Below, piece after piece: positions 8,288-17,318 of a stretch of 64,000 bases of DNA. The notes under the pieces are model-generated. The model worked only from the letters and a program-made list of their open reading frames with translations. It was not told the DNA's origin and made no database searches. The stretch spans positions 1,178,001 to 1,242,000 of the forward strand of contig NZ_AP022671.1 of NCBI RefSeq assembly GCF_011405515.1. Direction: 5' to 3'. The position numbers and the translations under genes were made by a program. This stretch comes from Nitrospira sp. KM1 (lineage in GTDB: Bacteria > Nitrospirota > Nitrospiria > Nitrospirales > Nitrospiraceae). The stretch's first letter is position 1, and each line of letters opens with the position of its first letter.

Positions 8288-8758
8288 ATGAAACGGCAGC
8301 TCGGCATCACAGCGGCATCGATCAGCGCGGCGGTTTTCCTTTTGTGCGCCGGTTTGTCCTGGCCGGCATTGGGCGCCGAGAATGCGCCGCCGGCCAAAAA
8401 GAAAGCGAAGGCGCCGCCGGAAGCCAAGACGCCTCAATCCAAGTCGCAAAAGCCGGCCTATCAGACAGCCGAGCTGGCGGGAAAAGCCAAGGCCTGCTTC
8501 GGAGCAGCGCCCAAGATCGAAAAACTCGTACCGGACGAAGGGAAGGCCGGAGACAAGATCACCATCAAAGGATCACAATTCGGATCAGCCAACTGCTTGC
8601 GGGATGTTTCGTTCGGCCCCGGGCGTCCGGCCAAATTCACCATGCAGGATGAGAGGACGATCACGACGACTGTCCCGTCCGGCGGACGCAAAGGGATGGC
8701 CATTGTGAGCATCACCACTGCGTCTGGAGGAGACTCAAAGGCGTTCTTGCTGAAATGA
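8288..8758 (+). CDS. Secreted IPT/TIG-domain protein
   Basis: A 156-aa protein with a signal peptide (residues 1-31, ending SWPALGA), a Lys/Ala/Pro-rich linker, and one immunoglobulin-like IPT/TIG fold: KIEKLVPDEGKAGDKITIKGSQF, then TTTVPSGGRKGMAIVSITTASG. AGGAGG stands 7 bases before ATG 8288, so the start is firm. It follows acsA by 35 bases and may be cotranscribed. Such domains mediate binding or act as spacers on exported proteins. No partner is identifiable. Confidence 0.7.
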   Translation: MKRQLGITAASISAAVFLLCAGLSWPALGAENAPPAKKKAKAPPEAKTPQSKSQKPAYQTAELAGKAKACFGAAPKIEKLVPDEGKAGDKITIKGSQFGSANCLRDVSFGPGRPAKFTMQDERTITTTVPSGGRKGMAIVSITTASGGDSKAFLLK

Positions 8759-8803
8759 CAGCCGAGGGTGTCCTCCCGCGCTGCCCGAGCGGCCTGACCT
8801 GTT

Positions 8804-9025
8804 ATGAATGGAAAGCGAAAACCGGGGGAACCTATTTATCTTCGGCGGCATATGTTGGCCCTTACCATAGCCGTGGGCCTGCCGATCGTACTGCTACAAT
8901 TCTATAAAGCATTCGTCGGGCCAATCAGCTTTGGTATTCAGCTGGTGGTCGTGCTGATCATTTCTGTCCTAGCCGGGATCGTTCTCTATATTGCCTATCG
9001 CTCGTCGGCCAGAAATCAGCCATAA
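8804..9025 (+). CDS. Small two-helix membrane protein
   Basis: A 73-aa protein with two hydrophobic segments, about residues 16-35 (HMLALTIAVGLPIVLLQFY) and 43-64 (FGIQLVVVLIISVLAGIVLY), joined by a short loop, and a charged N-terminus. It lies 45 bases downstream of the TIG-domain gene in the same direction. The ribosome site is weak. No family recognised; cytoplasmic-membrane location follows from the helices. Confidence 0.5.
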   Translation: MNGKRKPGEPIYLRRHMLALTIAVGLPIVLLQFYKAFVGPISFGIQLVVVLIISVLAGIVLYIAYRSSARNQP

Positions 9026-9296
9026 AGACCCCTCTCAGCCATTCAGTACCCGGCGCAAGCCTCAACAGCTTCCTCCTCAAGGTCCCCGCGTCACCAACCG
9101 GTACGAACATCGCTCCGTCGATCGGCACGGGCACGACTAGTCGCCCTCACACTCCAGATGGCACGAAAGGCGACCTGGCAATCTCAATAGCTCGGCACCC
9201 GGCCGGTGGCAGGGACCGACGATATGGGTCGATGTGTCAGCGAACCAGGATCATCGAGGCAGCCCGAGCTTTACACCCGCCACATACGCGCGGCAA

Positions 9297-9950
9297 CTAG
9301 ATCAGGCCCCGTTTCTTGAGATATTCAGCATCGACTACCGGCGTCGGCTTCGAAAGAAGGCCTCGCCCCTGAAGCAGCCGCTCGACATATTTTCCGATCA
9401 GATCCGATTCCAGGTTGACGTGATCATGCACCTGCCTGAGCCCCAAGGTCGTGACTGCCGCTGTGTGCGGGATGATCGAGACTTGAAACGACCGGTCCGA
9501 CACACCATTGATCGTCAAGCTGATCCCGTCTACGGTAATCGATCCTTTCTCCACGCAGTACTTCAATATGTCCGACGGTGCCTCGATCACAAAAAGAACC
9601 GCATTGCCGTCCTGCTGTCGGCTTCGGATGAGTCCCACGCCCTCTACGTGCCCGGCCACCAGGTGACCGCCAATCCTCTGGTTCAGTTTCATGGCACGCT
9701 CTAGATTGACCGGCGCACCGGCCGTCAGGCTTCCAAGGGTCGTCACGGACAAGGTTTCGGGTGACGCCTCGACTCTGAAGTCACGATCTCCTCGATCGAC
9801 CACCGTCAGACAGATGCCGTTCACACTAACGCTATCGCCAACCGCCAGCTCATTCATGATGTGCGAGGCCAGGATCGTAATGGTGGTGCCGTTGAGCGTC
9901 CGGTTCAACACCGCAACGGCGCCCATTTCCTCGATGACTCCCGTAAACAT
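9297..9950 (-). CDS. ribE: Riboflavin synthase alpha subunit
   Basis: A 217-aa protein that dismutates two lumazine molecules to riboflavin. It shows the two internally repeated lumazine-binding barrels: MFTGVIEEMG...SVSVNGICLTVV...LGSLTAGAPVNLERAM, then GGHLVAGHVEGVG...GSITVDGISLTIN...HVNLESDLIGKYVERLL. ATG 9950 shares its A with the stop of the 38-aa upstream gene (TGATG), implying coupled translation. GAGGAAAG lies upstream. ribD is about 3.4 kb upstream in the same direction, separated by non-riboflavin genes. No FMN riboswitch was seen next to it. Confidence 0.93.
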   Translation of the reverse strand: MFTGVIEEMGAVAVLNRTLNGTTITILASHIMNELAVGDSVSVNGICLTVVDRGDRDFRVEASPETLSVTTLGSLTAGAPVNLERAMKLNQRIGGHLVAGHVEGVGLIRSRQQDGNAVLFVIEAPSDILKYCVEKGSITVDGISLTINGVSDRSFQVSIIPHTAAVTTLGLRQVHDHVNLESDLIGKYVERLLQGRGLLSKPTPVVDAEYLKKRGLI

Positions 9951-10066
9951 CAATCTTTCCTCGACATCACCTGTTTAACGACATAGACAAAAACCACGAT
10001 TAAGACGAGAACGCCAAGCGACGCGACAATTCCGATGACCGTGTCTCCTGCCGTAAACTCACGCAT
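9950..10066 (-). CDS. 38-aa single-helix membrane peptide coupled to ribE
   Basis: A 39-codon gene starting ATG 10066 with GGAG five bases upstream. The peptide begins MREFTAGDTVIGIVASLG, has one hydrophobic stretch (about residues 9-30) and a basic tail ending SRKD. The stop overlaps the ribE start by one base. A TATAAT hexamer lies at 10076-10081, close enough that a transcript from it would be nearly leaderless; that is speculative. The architecture of short N-terminus, one helix and basic tail resembles small membrane-complex subunits, but no family is recognised. Confidence 0.55.
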   Translation of the reverse strand: MREFTAGDTVIGIVASLGVLVLIVVFVYVVKQVMSRKD

Positions 10067-10095
10067 GACCGCTCCATTATATAGAAGCCGGCCCC

Positions 10096-11265
10096 CTATT
10101 GCCTCCTCATGGTAAGCCAGAAGCCGGCTGCTGCAGCCAATTGCACGCCGCCGATGACGGCGAAAGCGCTTCCATAACTCATGTTTGCGATCAGCAACCC
10201 GGCCAGAAGTGGCCCACTGGCATGGCCGATATCCATAATCGTTCCCTGCATGCCCATGCCGGCCCCCAGCGTCTTAAACTCCGAGCTATCGGCGACCAAT
10301 GCGGAGGACGAAGAAGACACAACCGCCTCGCCAAATCCAAACCCCGCCGAGAGGAGCAGCAGGACGGCGAATGTCGAGACGTGAGGCATGGATACAAACG
10401 TCACGGAGCAGATCACGAGCCCCATCACGATCAGCGGTTGACGGCCGACTCGATCAGACACGCGGCCCATGATCGGCTTGGAGAAAAATGATGTGATCGC
10501 CTGCACCGTAAAGAGCAATCCGACCTCTCCGGGATTCAGTCCGACTGAGAGGCCGTACAGCGGCAGGAATGCCATCAGCGCCCCATTGGCAATCATCTTG
10601 GCCGCATCGGTGGAGCTGGTAATCAATACCTTGCGATTTCGCAAGATGATGACGACGCCTTTCCACATGTCTGCTCCCACGGCAGCCAACCCTCTTTCTT
10701 TGACCGTCGGCACGGCCACATCGAGATGCAAGCTATAGAACAGGATCACGGCGATGCAGCCAAATATGCCCGCCGCGATGAAAGCGGTGGAAAATCCAGC
10801 GCCGTAGATGAGGTAGCCGCCGATGAAAGGACCGAGCAGCGATCCGGACTGCGTGCACGCCGTGTAGGTACCGAGCGCCGCTCCTCGCCGCTCACGATAG
10901 AGTTCCGCCACGGTTGCGAGCGCGCTCGGAGCAAACATCGCCGTAGCCAGACCATGAAAGAATCTGAGACCCGCCAATGTATTGAGGTCCGAGACAAACG
11001 GATAGATAAATGGCGGCAAGCCGAACGCCACGACGCCGATCCGCAAGAGGAATCGGCGGCCGTAGATGTCCGATAGCGCTCCCGACGGCAGCTTCAGCAA
11101 CACGCCCGTCAAGGTGGAAATGGACACAATGAGTCCGATTCGCTCGGGTCCGGCTCCAAGCGATTCGGCAAATAATGCGAGCACCGGCATCCGCACCATG
11201 TTGTAGCTGATGAAGCAGAATATGCCGACGGTGCAGATGAGCAGAAAACTTCGTGAAGAGGTCAT
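10096..11265 (-). CDS. MFS transporter (12-helix)
   Basis: A 389-aa major facilitator with about 12 hydrophobic segments. Motif A appears between helices 2 and 3 as GALSDIYGRR, and an antiporter-like segment appears in helix 5 (GPFIGGYLIYGAGF). The second half repeats the pattern (GRVSDRVGRQ). It probably exports a small molecule across the cytoplasmic membrane; the substrate is unknown. It overlaps the upstream 273-aa gene by 4 bases, so it belongs to the ppdK-to-ribE run. Riboflavin export is only a guess from location. Confidence 0.85.
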   Translation of the reverse strand: MTSSRSFLLICTVGIFCFISYNMVRMPVLALFAESLGAGPERIGLIVSISTLTGVLLKLPSGALSDIYGRRFLLRIGVVAFGLPPFIYPFVSDLNTLAGLRFFHGLATAMFAPSALATVAELYRERRGAALGTYTACTQSGSLLGPFIGGYLIYGAGFSTAFIAAGIFGCIAVILFYSLHLDVAVPTVKERGLAAVGADMWKGVVIILRNRKVLITSSTDAAKMIANGALMAFLPLYGLSVGLNPGEVGLLFTVQAITSFFSKPIMGRVSDRVGRQPLIVMGLVICSVTFVSMPHVSTFAVLLLLSAGFGFGEAVVSSSSSALVADSSEFKTLGAGMGMQGTIMDIGHASGPLLAGLLIANMSYGSAFAVIGGVQLAAAAGFWLTMRRQ

Positions 11266-12083
11266 CGCGAGATTGAATCGCCCAGACTGTCCATGCCGGA
11301 CGGTGCCGGCAAGCTCGTCAGAGCCCGCGTGAGAAACACGATATCTCCTTCAGGCAGCGGAGGCGGATCGGCCGCCTCACGGAGTACCCGTCCCGGATCC
11401 CGGCGCATTTCCAGTCCGAGGCGATTCACCGCCTCCACTCCCTTGCCCAGTTTCTTCGTCACGGTCCATCCGACAATGGGGCGAAGCATGGAGACGATGC
11501 CGGAAAGCAGCCGATCGTTCAAACGCGTGTACGAGACGAAGATCGTGTCCATGGCCTGGGTCCCACCGGAGCCCTTCACGGGCGTCGTTCTCAACAGCAC
11601 AACCGCCTTTCCCATGATATTCGGCAACAGCGTACTGTGATGCGTTCCTTCAAGATAGTAGATCCGCGATTCACGATCCCGATAGACAAGATGCACCAAT
11701 CCCTCGGTGCCCTCCCCGTCGTTCCCCCAGTACAGTCCGTCACCTCGCGTTTCTGCTTTATAAATTCCAAGATCGAGCCTATTGATCAATGCTGCGGCGG
11801 TTGGAGGATGATCCAAGAGGTATTGAAAGATACTTTCGGACATTGCCGTGCGAAACGGCCCGATACGGTTGGCTGTCGTATAGTCCTCAATAATCGGCTG
11901 CAGACGGCAGGTCCATTCCCGATCCAGTTTCTCTACTGGAAACGTGAGACCGACGTGCTGGGCTTTCAACACACAGGTATTTGACCAGGCCGGCAAAGGC
12001 AACCACATCAGCATTGTGGCAATAAGAGAGACCGCCCCAAGTGTTGTGAGCGGCAATCTGAATCCGACGATAACCAAACTCAT
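11262..12083 (-). CDS. Secreted protein of unknown function
   Basis: A 273-aa protein with an N-terminal signal (residues about 8-34, ending LPAWS) and a single mature domain containing FPVEKLDREWTCRLQPIIEDY, ALINRLDLGIYKAETRG, and GTHHSTLLPNIMGKAVVLLR. No family is recognised with confidence. It overlaps the esterase gene upstream and the MFS gene downstream by 4 bases each (ATGA arrangement), a strong sign that the three act together. An envelope location is inferred from the signal. Confidence 0.65.
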   Translation of the reverse strand: MSLVIVGFRLPLTTLGAVSLIATMLMWLPLPAWSNTCVLKAQHVGLTFPVEKLDREWTCRLQPIIEDYTTANRIGPFRTAMSESIFQYLLDHPPTAAALINRLDLGIYKAETRGDGLYWGNDGEGTEGLVHLVYRDRESRIYYLEGTHHSTLLPNIMGKAVVLLRTTPVKGSGGTQAMDTIFVSYTRLNDRLLSGIVSMLRPIVGWTVTKKLGKGVEAVNRLGLEMRRDPGRVLREAADPPPLPEGDIVFLTRALTSLPAPSGMDSLGDSISR

Positions 12084-13366
12084 GGCGTTGCAGCCTCCAC
12101 GACTATGGGGAGCTGAACGGAAAACAGCTGGCGCGGATCCTGTCTCAAGCGCGCCTGCCGAAGCAGTACGACGAGAGAAGGCACGACGGGGCCTTCATAG
12201 GCAATCCTCCCATTGGTCGTGACCCGCACCGGCTTGGAGAAATCGACGAGCTGATCGTTCAAGAAGAGACTGAACCGTTGCACCCGCTCGGCCGCAACCA
12301 CGATCGTATTATCTGTCCCCACGGTGGCTTCCAGCCTGGCATATTCGCGGTTCTTGATACGATCGTCCCGTTTATCGACGAGATTGTCGGAAAAGACGGC
12401 GATCGGATCCGTCGCTTCCACCCTGATCCAATTGAAAGGCTGAAACCCGCTGCCTTCGCGTACGACGGTCAGCGTCCCGGGTAACGGATCTCTTCTCCGG
12501 AGATTCAACCATGCCACCAGATCGGGCAATTCTTCCCGGGGGAAATAATGGCCTCCGGCCATCGGATGTTCCCTCGTATGCTCACGATAGACATGCGGAT
12601 AACCGAGCCTGGTCAGTTCGGCGGCAATCGAGCGGCTCAATTCGACCGGCATCACCTGATCCTTCGAACCATGAATCATATAGACAGGGGTATTGCGCAG
12701 ATTGGCCAGAAACGGCATCAGCACATGATCCAGACCGCCGGCCATGGGGGCCAATCCTGCAAACATCGGCGCATAGTGCATGCCGATCAGCCACGTGCCG
12801 ATAGCTCCGTTTGACATACCGGTCAGGAAAATACGATCCGGATCGATGTGATACCGGCTCTGCACGTTCCGAATTGTCGCCAAAACCAGTTCCTCGGCCC
12901 GTTTCGTGAACCATGCGCCGTCCGCATAGGTGGGACAAGCCAGCACATAGTCATCTCCCAACCTGGACTGCCAGCGTTCGAGATAGGCTTCGCCGGTAAA
13001 TCCTGCACCGTGCAGGCAGACGACCAATCCGTACCCTTTCGAAGGCTGATAGGTGAGAGGAACAGACAGCGAGAACCGGTAGGTGCGCCCCCGCACGACA
13101 ACCCCTTCGTCAGGCAGCGTGCCGATCGGTTGATTCGAATAGGAGCGCTCGGTCTGAATGACCCGTACGAGGCGTTCAATCGATGCGTCCGGGTGCCGTG
13201 TAATCTTCTCTAACAGGGACTCGGCCTCGGTGCCATCTCCGGTATCGAGGTAGCGAAACACGAGAGCGGCAAGACCGGAATCCGTTGGAGGTGCTTGCGC
13301 CCAGCCTATCGGACAGCTCCAAAGATCGGTCAAACACAGAACCGCACAGCATAGCCACGCCTTCAC
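12080..13366 (-). CDS. Secreted alpha/beta-hydrolase, PHB-depolymerase/feruloyl-esterase type
   Basis: A 428-aa protein with a signal peptide (to about residue 24, GWAQA). The hydrolase core has VVCLHGAGFTG (115-124, oxyanion region), the nucleophile elbow GMSNG (Ser185), the acid at HGSKDQ (Asp236) and a His in GGHYF (His273). Residues 30-75 form a small helical prefix, and about 290-428 a beta-rich extension. The family hydrolyses esters of polymers or aromatic acids; the substrate here is unknown. GTG 13366 overlaps the ribD stop and has GAAGGAG four bases before it. Confidence 0.8.
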   Translation of the reverse strand: MKAWLCCAVLCLTDLWSCPIGWAQAPPTDSGLAALVFRYLDTGDGTEAESLLEKITRHPDASIERLVRVIQTERSYSNQPIGTLPDEGVVVRGRTYRFSLSVPLTYQPSKGYGLVVCLHGAGFTGEAYLERWQSRLGDDYVLACPTYADGAWFTKRAEELVLATIRNVQSRYHIDPDRIFLTGMSNGAIGTWLIGMHYAPMFAGLAPMAGGLDHVLMPFLANLRNTPVYMIHGSKDQVMPVELSRSIAAELTRLGYPHVYREHTREHPMAGGHYFPREELPDLVAWLNLRRRDPLPGTLTVVREGSGFQPFNWIRVEATDPIAVFSDNLVDKRDDRIKNREYARLEATVGTDNTIVVAAERVQRFSLFLNDQLVDFSKPVRVTTNGRIAYEGPVVPSLVVLLRQARLRQDPRQLFSVQLPIVVEAATP

Positions 13367-14481
13367 AGATCTCCTTCGATCAGAATATCGGCGCCCACGG
13401 CGCGACAGCGGAACCGTCGAAGCCGGATCGCGTCGATCAGGCGAACGGGAGCTTTCCCTCCGATGACGCCCCTGGCGTCATCCCCACCCAAGAGCGCCGG
13501 CGCCACATACATCATGACGTGATCGACCAATTTCGCCCTCAGCATGGCGGCATTGAGTTCGCTTCCCCCTTCGATAAGCAACGAGGTGACTCCTCGGCGT
13601 CCGAGCTCGGCAAGCAATTTCGGGAGGAGCACGCGGCCTCCAGCCGCCGGGATCACAATCGTTTCGACCTTCTTGTTCCGCAAGGCCGACAATCGAGCCG
13701 CCGGAACCGACGCCGTCACAGCGACGAGCGTTCTGGCGCACCACTGATCTGAGAGTATCTTGGCACTCAGCGGTATGCGCCCTCTGCCGTCCACAACGAC
13801 CCGCAGCGGCTGGCGGCGATTCAACCGCATGAACCCGCGGCCCATCCGGGCCGTCAGGGAGGGATTATCGGCGATGACCGTGCCCGCGCCGACGAGTACC
13901 GCATCGACTTGTGAACGCAGACGATGCACCTCGCGGCGGGATTGCCGGCCGGTGATCCATCGTGACTCACCCGTGGACGTCGCGATCTGACCGTCGAGCG
14001 TCATACCGGCCTTCAACGTCACATGCGGACGCTTCGTCATCATCCAATGCCGATAGGTCCTATTCAATGCCTCCGCCTGCGCCCGTCCCACACCTGTCGT
14101 GATCGCCAACTTCGCCCGGCGGATCGCAGCCGTCCCACGGCCTTTCACCATGGGATTCGGGTCGGTCATGGCGATGACGACCCGCCGAATTCCCGCTCGT
14201 ATGATGTCGGGAACGCAGGGAGGCGTCCGTTTTTGAGTGTGACAGCACGGTTCCAACGTCACGTAGAGAGTGGCGCCCCGGGCGCGGATCCCCGCCTGCC
14301 GAATGGCGAGCACTTCGGCATGCGGACGGCCGGCCCGGTGATGATAGGCCTGCCCGACGATCCGGCCGCCTTTGACGACGAGAGCGCCGACCATTGGATT
14401 GGGGCTCGCCGTTCCCCGGCCCTTCTCCGCAAGGCGAAGAGCCAGGGTCATGTACGCGAGGTCCTGAGTGCGGGTGGTCAC
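13363..14481 (-). CDS. ribD: Bifunctional riboflavin deaminase/reductase RibD
   Basis: A 372-aa two-domain enzyme of riboflavin synthesis. The N-terminal zinc deaminase has HAE (His54/Glu56) and EPCCHTQKRTPPC (Cys79 or Cys80, and Cys89). The C-terminal reductase (about 150-372) has RPHVTLKAGMTLDGQIAT, RSQVDAVLVGAGTV and LLIEGGSELNAAML. The GTG start overlaps the ppdK stop (GTGA), and the stop overlaps the esterase start, so it is embedded in a coupled chain. An internal in-frame Met11 is the only nearby ATG. Confidence 0.95.
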   Translation of the reverse strand: MTTRTQDLAYMTLALRLAEKGRGTASPNPMVGALVVKGGRIVGQAYHHRAGRPHAEVLAIRQAGIRARGATLYVTLEPCCHTQKRTPPCVPDIIRAGIRRVVIAMTDPNPMVKGRGTAAIRRAKLAITTGVGRAQAEALNRTYRHWMMTKRPHVTLKAGMTLDGQIATSTGESRWITGRQSRREVHRLRSQVDAVLVGAGTVIADNPSLTARMGRGFMRLNRRQPLRVVVDGRGRIPLSAKILSDQWCARTLVAVTASVPAARLSALRNKKVETIVIPAAGGRVLLPKLLAELGRRGVTSLLIEGGSELNAAMLRAKLVDHVMMYVAPALLGGDDARGVIGGKAPVRLIDAIRLRRFRCRAVGADILIEGDL

Positions 14482-17279
14482 CGCTTCTTACGAGAGACCC
14501 GGACTTGGCGGCGTCCGGTTCGAGTGGGCGTCTGCGCCTTCGCGCGCGGAGGAGTGGCAGTCCGTGCCGACCGCTTCGCCTCGGCCTCTGCCAGCGCACC
14601 ATGAGCGGCAGCCAGCCGTGCGATCGCCACACGATAGGGCGAACAGCTGACATAGTCGAGCCCAAGCTGGTGGCAAAATTCGACCGAACTTGGATCGCCT
14701 CCATGTTCGCCGCAAATACCGAGTTTGATCCCGAACCGCGTCTTACGCCCGGCGGTGATGGCCTGTTTCATCAGCGAGCCGACGCCTTCACGGTCAAGAA
14801 CGGCAAACGGATCGGTTTCCATGATGCCGACGGTCTTGTAATAATCGATGAACTTGGCCGCATCATCGCGTGAAAAACCGAACGTCGTCTGCGTGAGATC
14901 GTTCGTGCCGAAGGAAAAAAACTCGGCTTCTTCGGCAATCCGGTCTGCTGTGACTGCGGCGCGCGGCAATTCGATCATCGTGCCGACGAGATAGGAGAGT
15001 TTCACGTTGTAGCGTTTCATCGTCTCCTGAGCCACTTCGCGCACGAGATCTTTTTGCGACTTCATTTCCGAGACCATCCCCACCAGCGGAATCATGATCT
15101 CGGGCACGATTTTCTTTCCTTCTTTCGCGAGTTCGCAGGCCGCTTCCATGATCGCCCGCGCCTGCATCCGTGTGATCTCGGGCATGGTGATGCCCAGTCG
15201 GCAGCCGCGAAGCCCCAGCATCGGATTGAATTCATGCAACTCCTCGACACGCGCGAGCAGTCTGCGTTTTTCTTCCAGCCTGGCGCCATCGCGGCCCGTC
15301 AATTCGAGCTGCGCAATCTCGACCATCAGCTCTTCGCGCTTGGGCAGGAACTCGTGGAGCGGCGGATCGAGCAATCGGATGGTGACCGGAAACCCTTCCA
15401 TTTCACGGTACAGGCCGATGAAATCTTGCTTCTGAAGCGGCAGGAGTTGATCCAGGGACTTCTCGCGTTCTTCCTTCGTCCTCGCCAGAATCATTTTCTG
15501 CATGATCGGGATTCGATCATCGGAGAAAAACATGTGTTCGGTTCGGCAGAGTCCGATACCTTCCGCGCCGAACCCTCTGGCAATCTTCGCCTGCTCCGGC
15601 ACATCGGCATTGGCCCGAACGCGGAGTCTGCGAATGTTGTCGGCCCAGGACAGGATCGTCGCAAACCGTTGGTATTTGTCCGATTGTTTTGGGTCCAGTT
15701 TCCCCTGGATGACCTGGATAATCTCCGATTCGACGACCGGAATATCCCCTTCGTACACGTTCCCGGTGGATCCGTTGACGGAGAGGAAATCGCCTTCACG
15801 GAACGTCTTGGCGCCGATCTTGACCGTCTGACTGTCGAGCACATCCACCGATTCACAGCCCGCAACGCACACCTTGCCCATCTGGCGTGCCACCACGGCC
15901 GCATGGGACGTCATGCCGCCTCGCGCCGTGAGAAATCCCGCCGCCGCATTCATCCCGTGAATATCATCGGGGCTCGTTTCCTGCCGGACCAGGACAACGC
16001 GGTTGCCGGAAGCTTTCATTTCGACCGCCCGATCCGGCGTCAGGGCGATCTTTCCCGCCGCCGCGCCAGGTCCGGCCGGCAGCCCCTTTCCGAGCGGATT
16101 GGCCTTGGACTCTTCTTTCGTATCGAATATCGGATAGAGATACTGGGCAAGCTGATCGGGGCCGATGCGCTGGACGGCTTCCTGTTTTGAAATCGCGCCT
16201 TCCTTCACCATATCGACGGCAATCTTCACCGCCGCAATCCCGGTCCGCTTGCCGACGCGGGTCTGCAGCATGTACAGCTTGCCTTCCTGGATGGTGAACT
16301 CCAGGTCGAGCATGTCGCGATAATGCTTTTCGAGCTTCTTATAGGTGTGCTCCAATTCTTTGTACGCGTCGGGAACGTTCTTCGCGAGGGCATTGACCGG
16401 CAGCGGAGTCCTGATCCCCGCCACGACGTCCTCGCCTTGGGCGTTCATGAGACATTCGCCGAAGAAGGCCTTATCACCCGAACTCGGACTGCGCGTGAAT
16501 GCGACCCCGGTACCGCTCGTTTCCCCCATGTTCCCGAAGACCATCGCGACCACATTGACCGCCGTGCCCCACGAATCCGGAATTCCATAGAGTCTCCGAT
16601 AGGTGATCGCCCGCGCGCCGAACCAAGAAGAAAATACCGCGTTGATCGCCATGCGCAGTTGATCGAGCGGTTCATCGGGGAAGTCCTTCTTCGTCTCTTC
16701 CTTGACCAGCGCCTTGAAGCTGGCAACGAGCTCGCGAAGATGCCGGGCGTCCAGATGCGTCTCGTGCGTGACGCCGACCTCTGTTTTTTTGTGTTTGAGA
16801 ATGGCTTCGAAATGCTCGCGCGGCACGCCCATGACGATGCTGCCGAACATGGAGACGAATCGGCGGTAACTGTCCTGGGCGAACCGATCGTTACGGGTCT
16901 TGGCGGCCAGCCCTTCGACGGTCTTGGTCGTAAGGCCGACGTTCAGGACCGTGTCCATCATGCCGGGCATCGATGCCCGTGCGCCGGAACGGACCGACAC
17001 CAAGAGCGGACGCTCAGGATTGCCGAACCCCATCCCCATCGACCGCTCGACGCGTTTGAGAGATTGCAACGCCGCGTCCCACATGCCTGAAGGATATTTC
17101 TTTCCAAGATTGTAGTATTCGACACAGGCTTCCGTCGAGATCGTGAAGCCGGGGGGGACCGAGATGCCCAGGTTCGTCATTTCGGCCAATCCCGCTCCCT
17201 TGCCGCCAAGCAGCTCCTTCATGTTGGAAGTACCCTCGGCCTTTCCATCGCCGAAATAGAACACATATTTCTTTGCCAC
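14478..17279 (-). CDS. ppdK: Pyruvate, phosphate dikinase
   Basis: A 933-aa enzyme that interconverts pyruvate, ATP and phosphate with PEP, AMP and pyrophosphate. The N-terminal nucleotide-binding domain starts VAKKYVFYFGDGKAEG. The phosphohistidine domain has GGMTSHAAVVARQMGKVCVAG (His in TSHAA). The C-terminal PEP/pyruvate barrel has GLCRTEHMFF, LGLRGCRLG, FSFGTNDLTQTTFG and the catalytic-loop Cys in LGICGEHGGDP. GTG 17279 with AGGAG nine bases upstream is preferred over the TTG at 17309. Nitrospira is known to use a reductive TCA cycle, for which PEP formation is needed. The chain into ribD is unusual. Confidence 0.95.
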   Translation of the reverse strand: MAKKYVFYFGDGKAEGTSNMKELLGGKGAGLAEMTNLGISVPPGFTISTEACVEYYNLGKKYPSGMWDAALQSLKRVERSMGMGFGNPERPLLVSVRSGARASMPGMMDTVLNVGLTTKTVEGLAAKTRNDRFAQDSYRRFVSMFGSIVMGVPREHFEAILKHKKTEVGVTHETHLDARHLRELVASFKALVKEETKKDFPDEPLDQLRMAINAVFSSWFGARAITYRRLYGIPDSWGTAVNVVAMVFGNMGETSGTGVAFTRSPSSGDKAFFGECLMNAQGEDVVAGIRTPLPVNALAKNVPDAYKELEHTYKKLEKHYRDMLDLEFTIQEGKLYMLQTRVGKRTGIAAVKIAVDMVKEGAISKQEAVQRIGPDQLAQYLYPIFDTKEESKANPLGKGLPAGPGAAAGKIALTPDRAVEMKASGNRVVLVRQETSPDDIHGMNAAAGFLTARGGMTSHAAVVARQMGKVCVAGCESVDVLDSQTVKIGAKTFREGDFLSVNGSTGNVYEGDIPVVESEIIQVIQGKLDPKQSDKYQRFATILSWADNIRRLRVRANADVPEQAKIARGFGAEGIGLCRTEHMFFSDDRIPIMQKMILARTKEEREKSLDQLLPLQKQDFIGLYREMEGFPVTIRLLDPPLHEFLPKREELMVEIAQLELTGRDGARLEEKRRLLARVEELHEFNPMLGLRGCRLGITMPEITRMQARAIMEAACELAKEGKKIVPEIMIPLVGMVSEMKSQKDLVREVAQETMKRYNVKLSYLVGTMIELPRAAVTADRIAEEAEFFSFGTNDLTQTTFGFSRDDAAKFIDYYKTVGIMETDPFAVLDREGVGSLMKQAITAGRKTRFGIKLGICGEHGGDPSSVEFCHQLGLDYVSCSPYRVAIARLAAAHGALAEAEAKRSARTATPPRAKAQTPTRTGRRQVRVSRKKR

Positions 17280-17318
17280 GCGTACTCTCTCCTTCCGCTC
17301 CACGGTCAATGAAGAAAT

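Noticed and set aside
9026-9296. Possible riboswitch or RNA gene between the two-helix protein gene and ribE
   Set aside because: The region is at the 3' side of both convergent genes and shows no FMN-element consensus or strong multi-helix structure.
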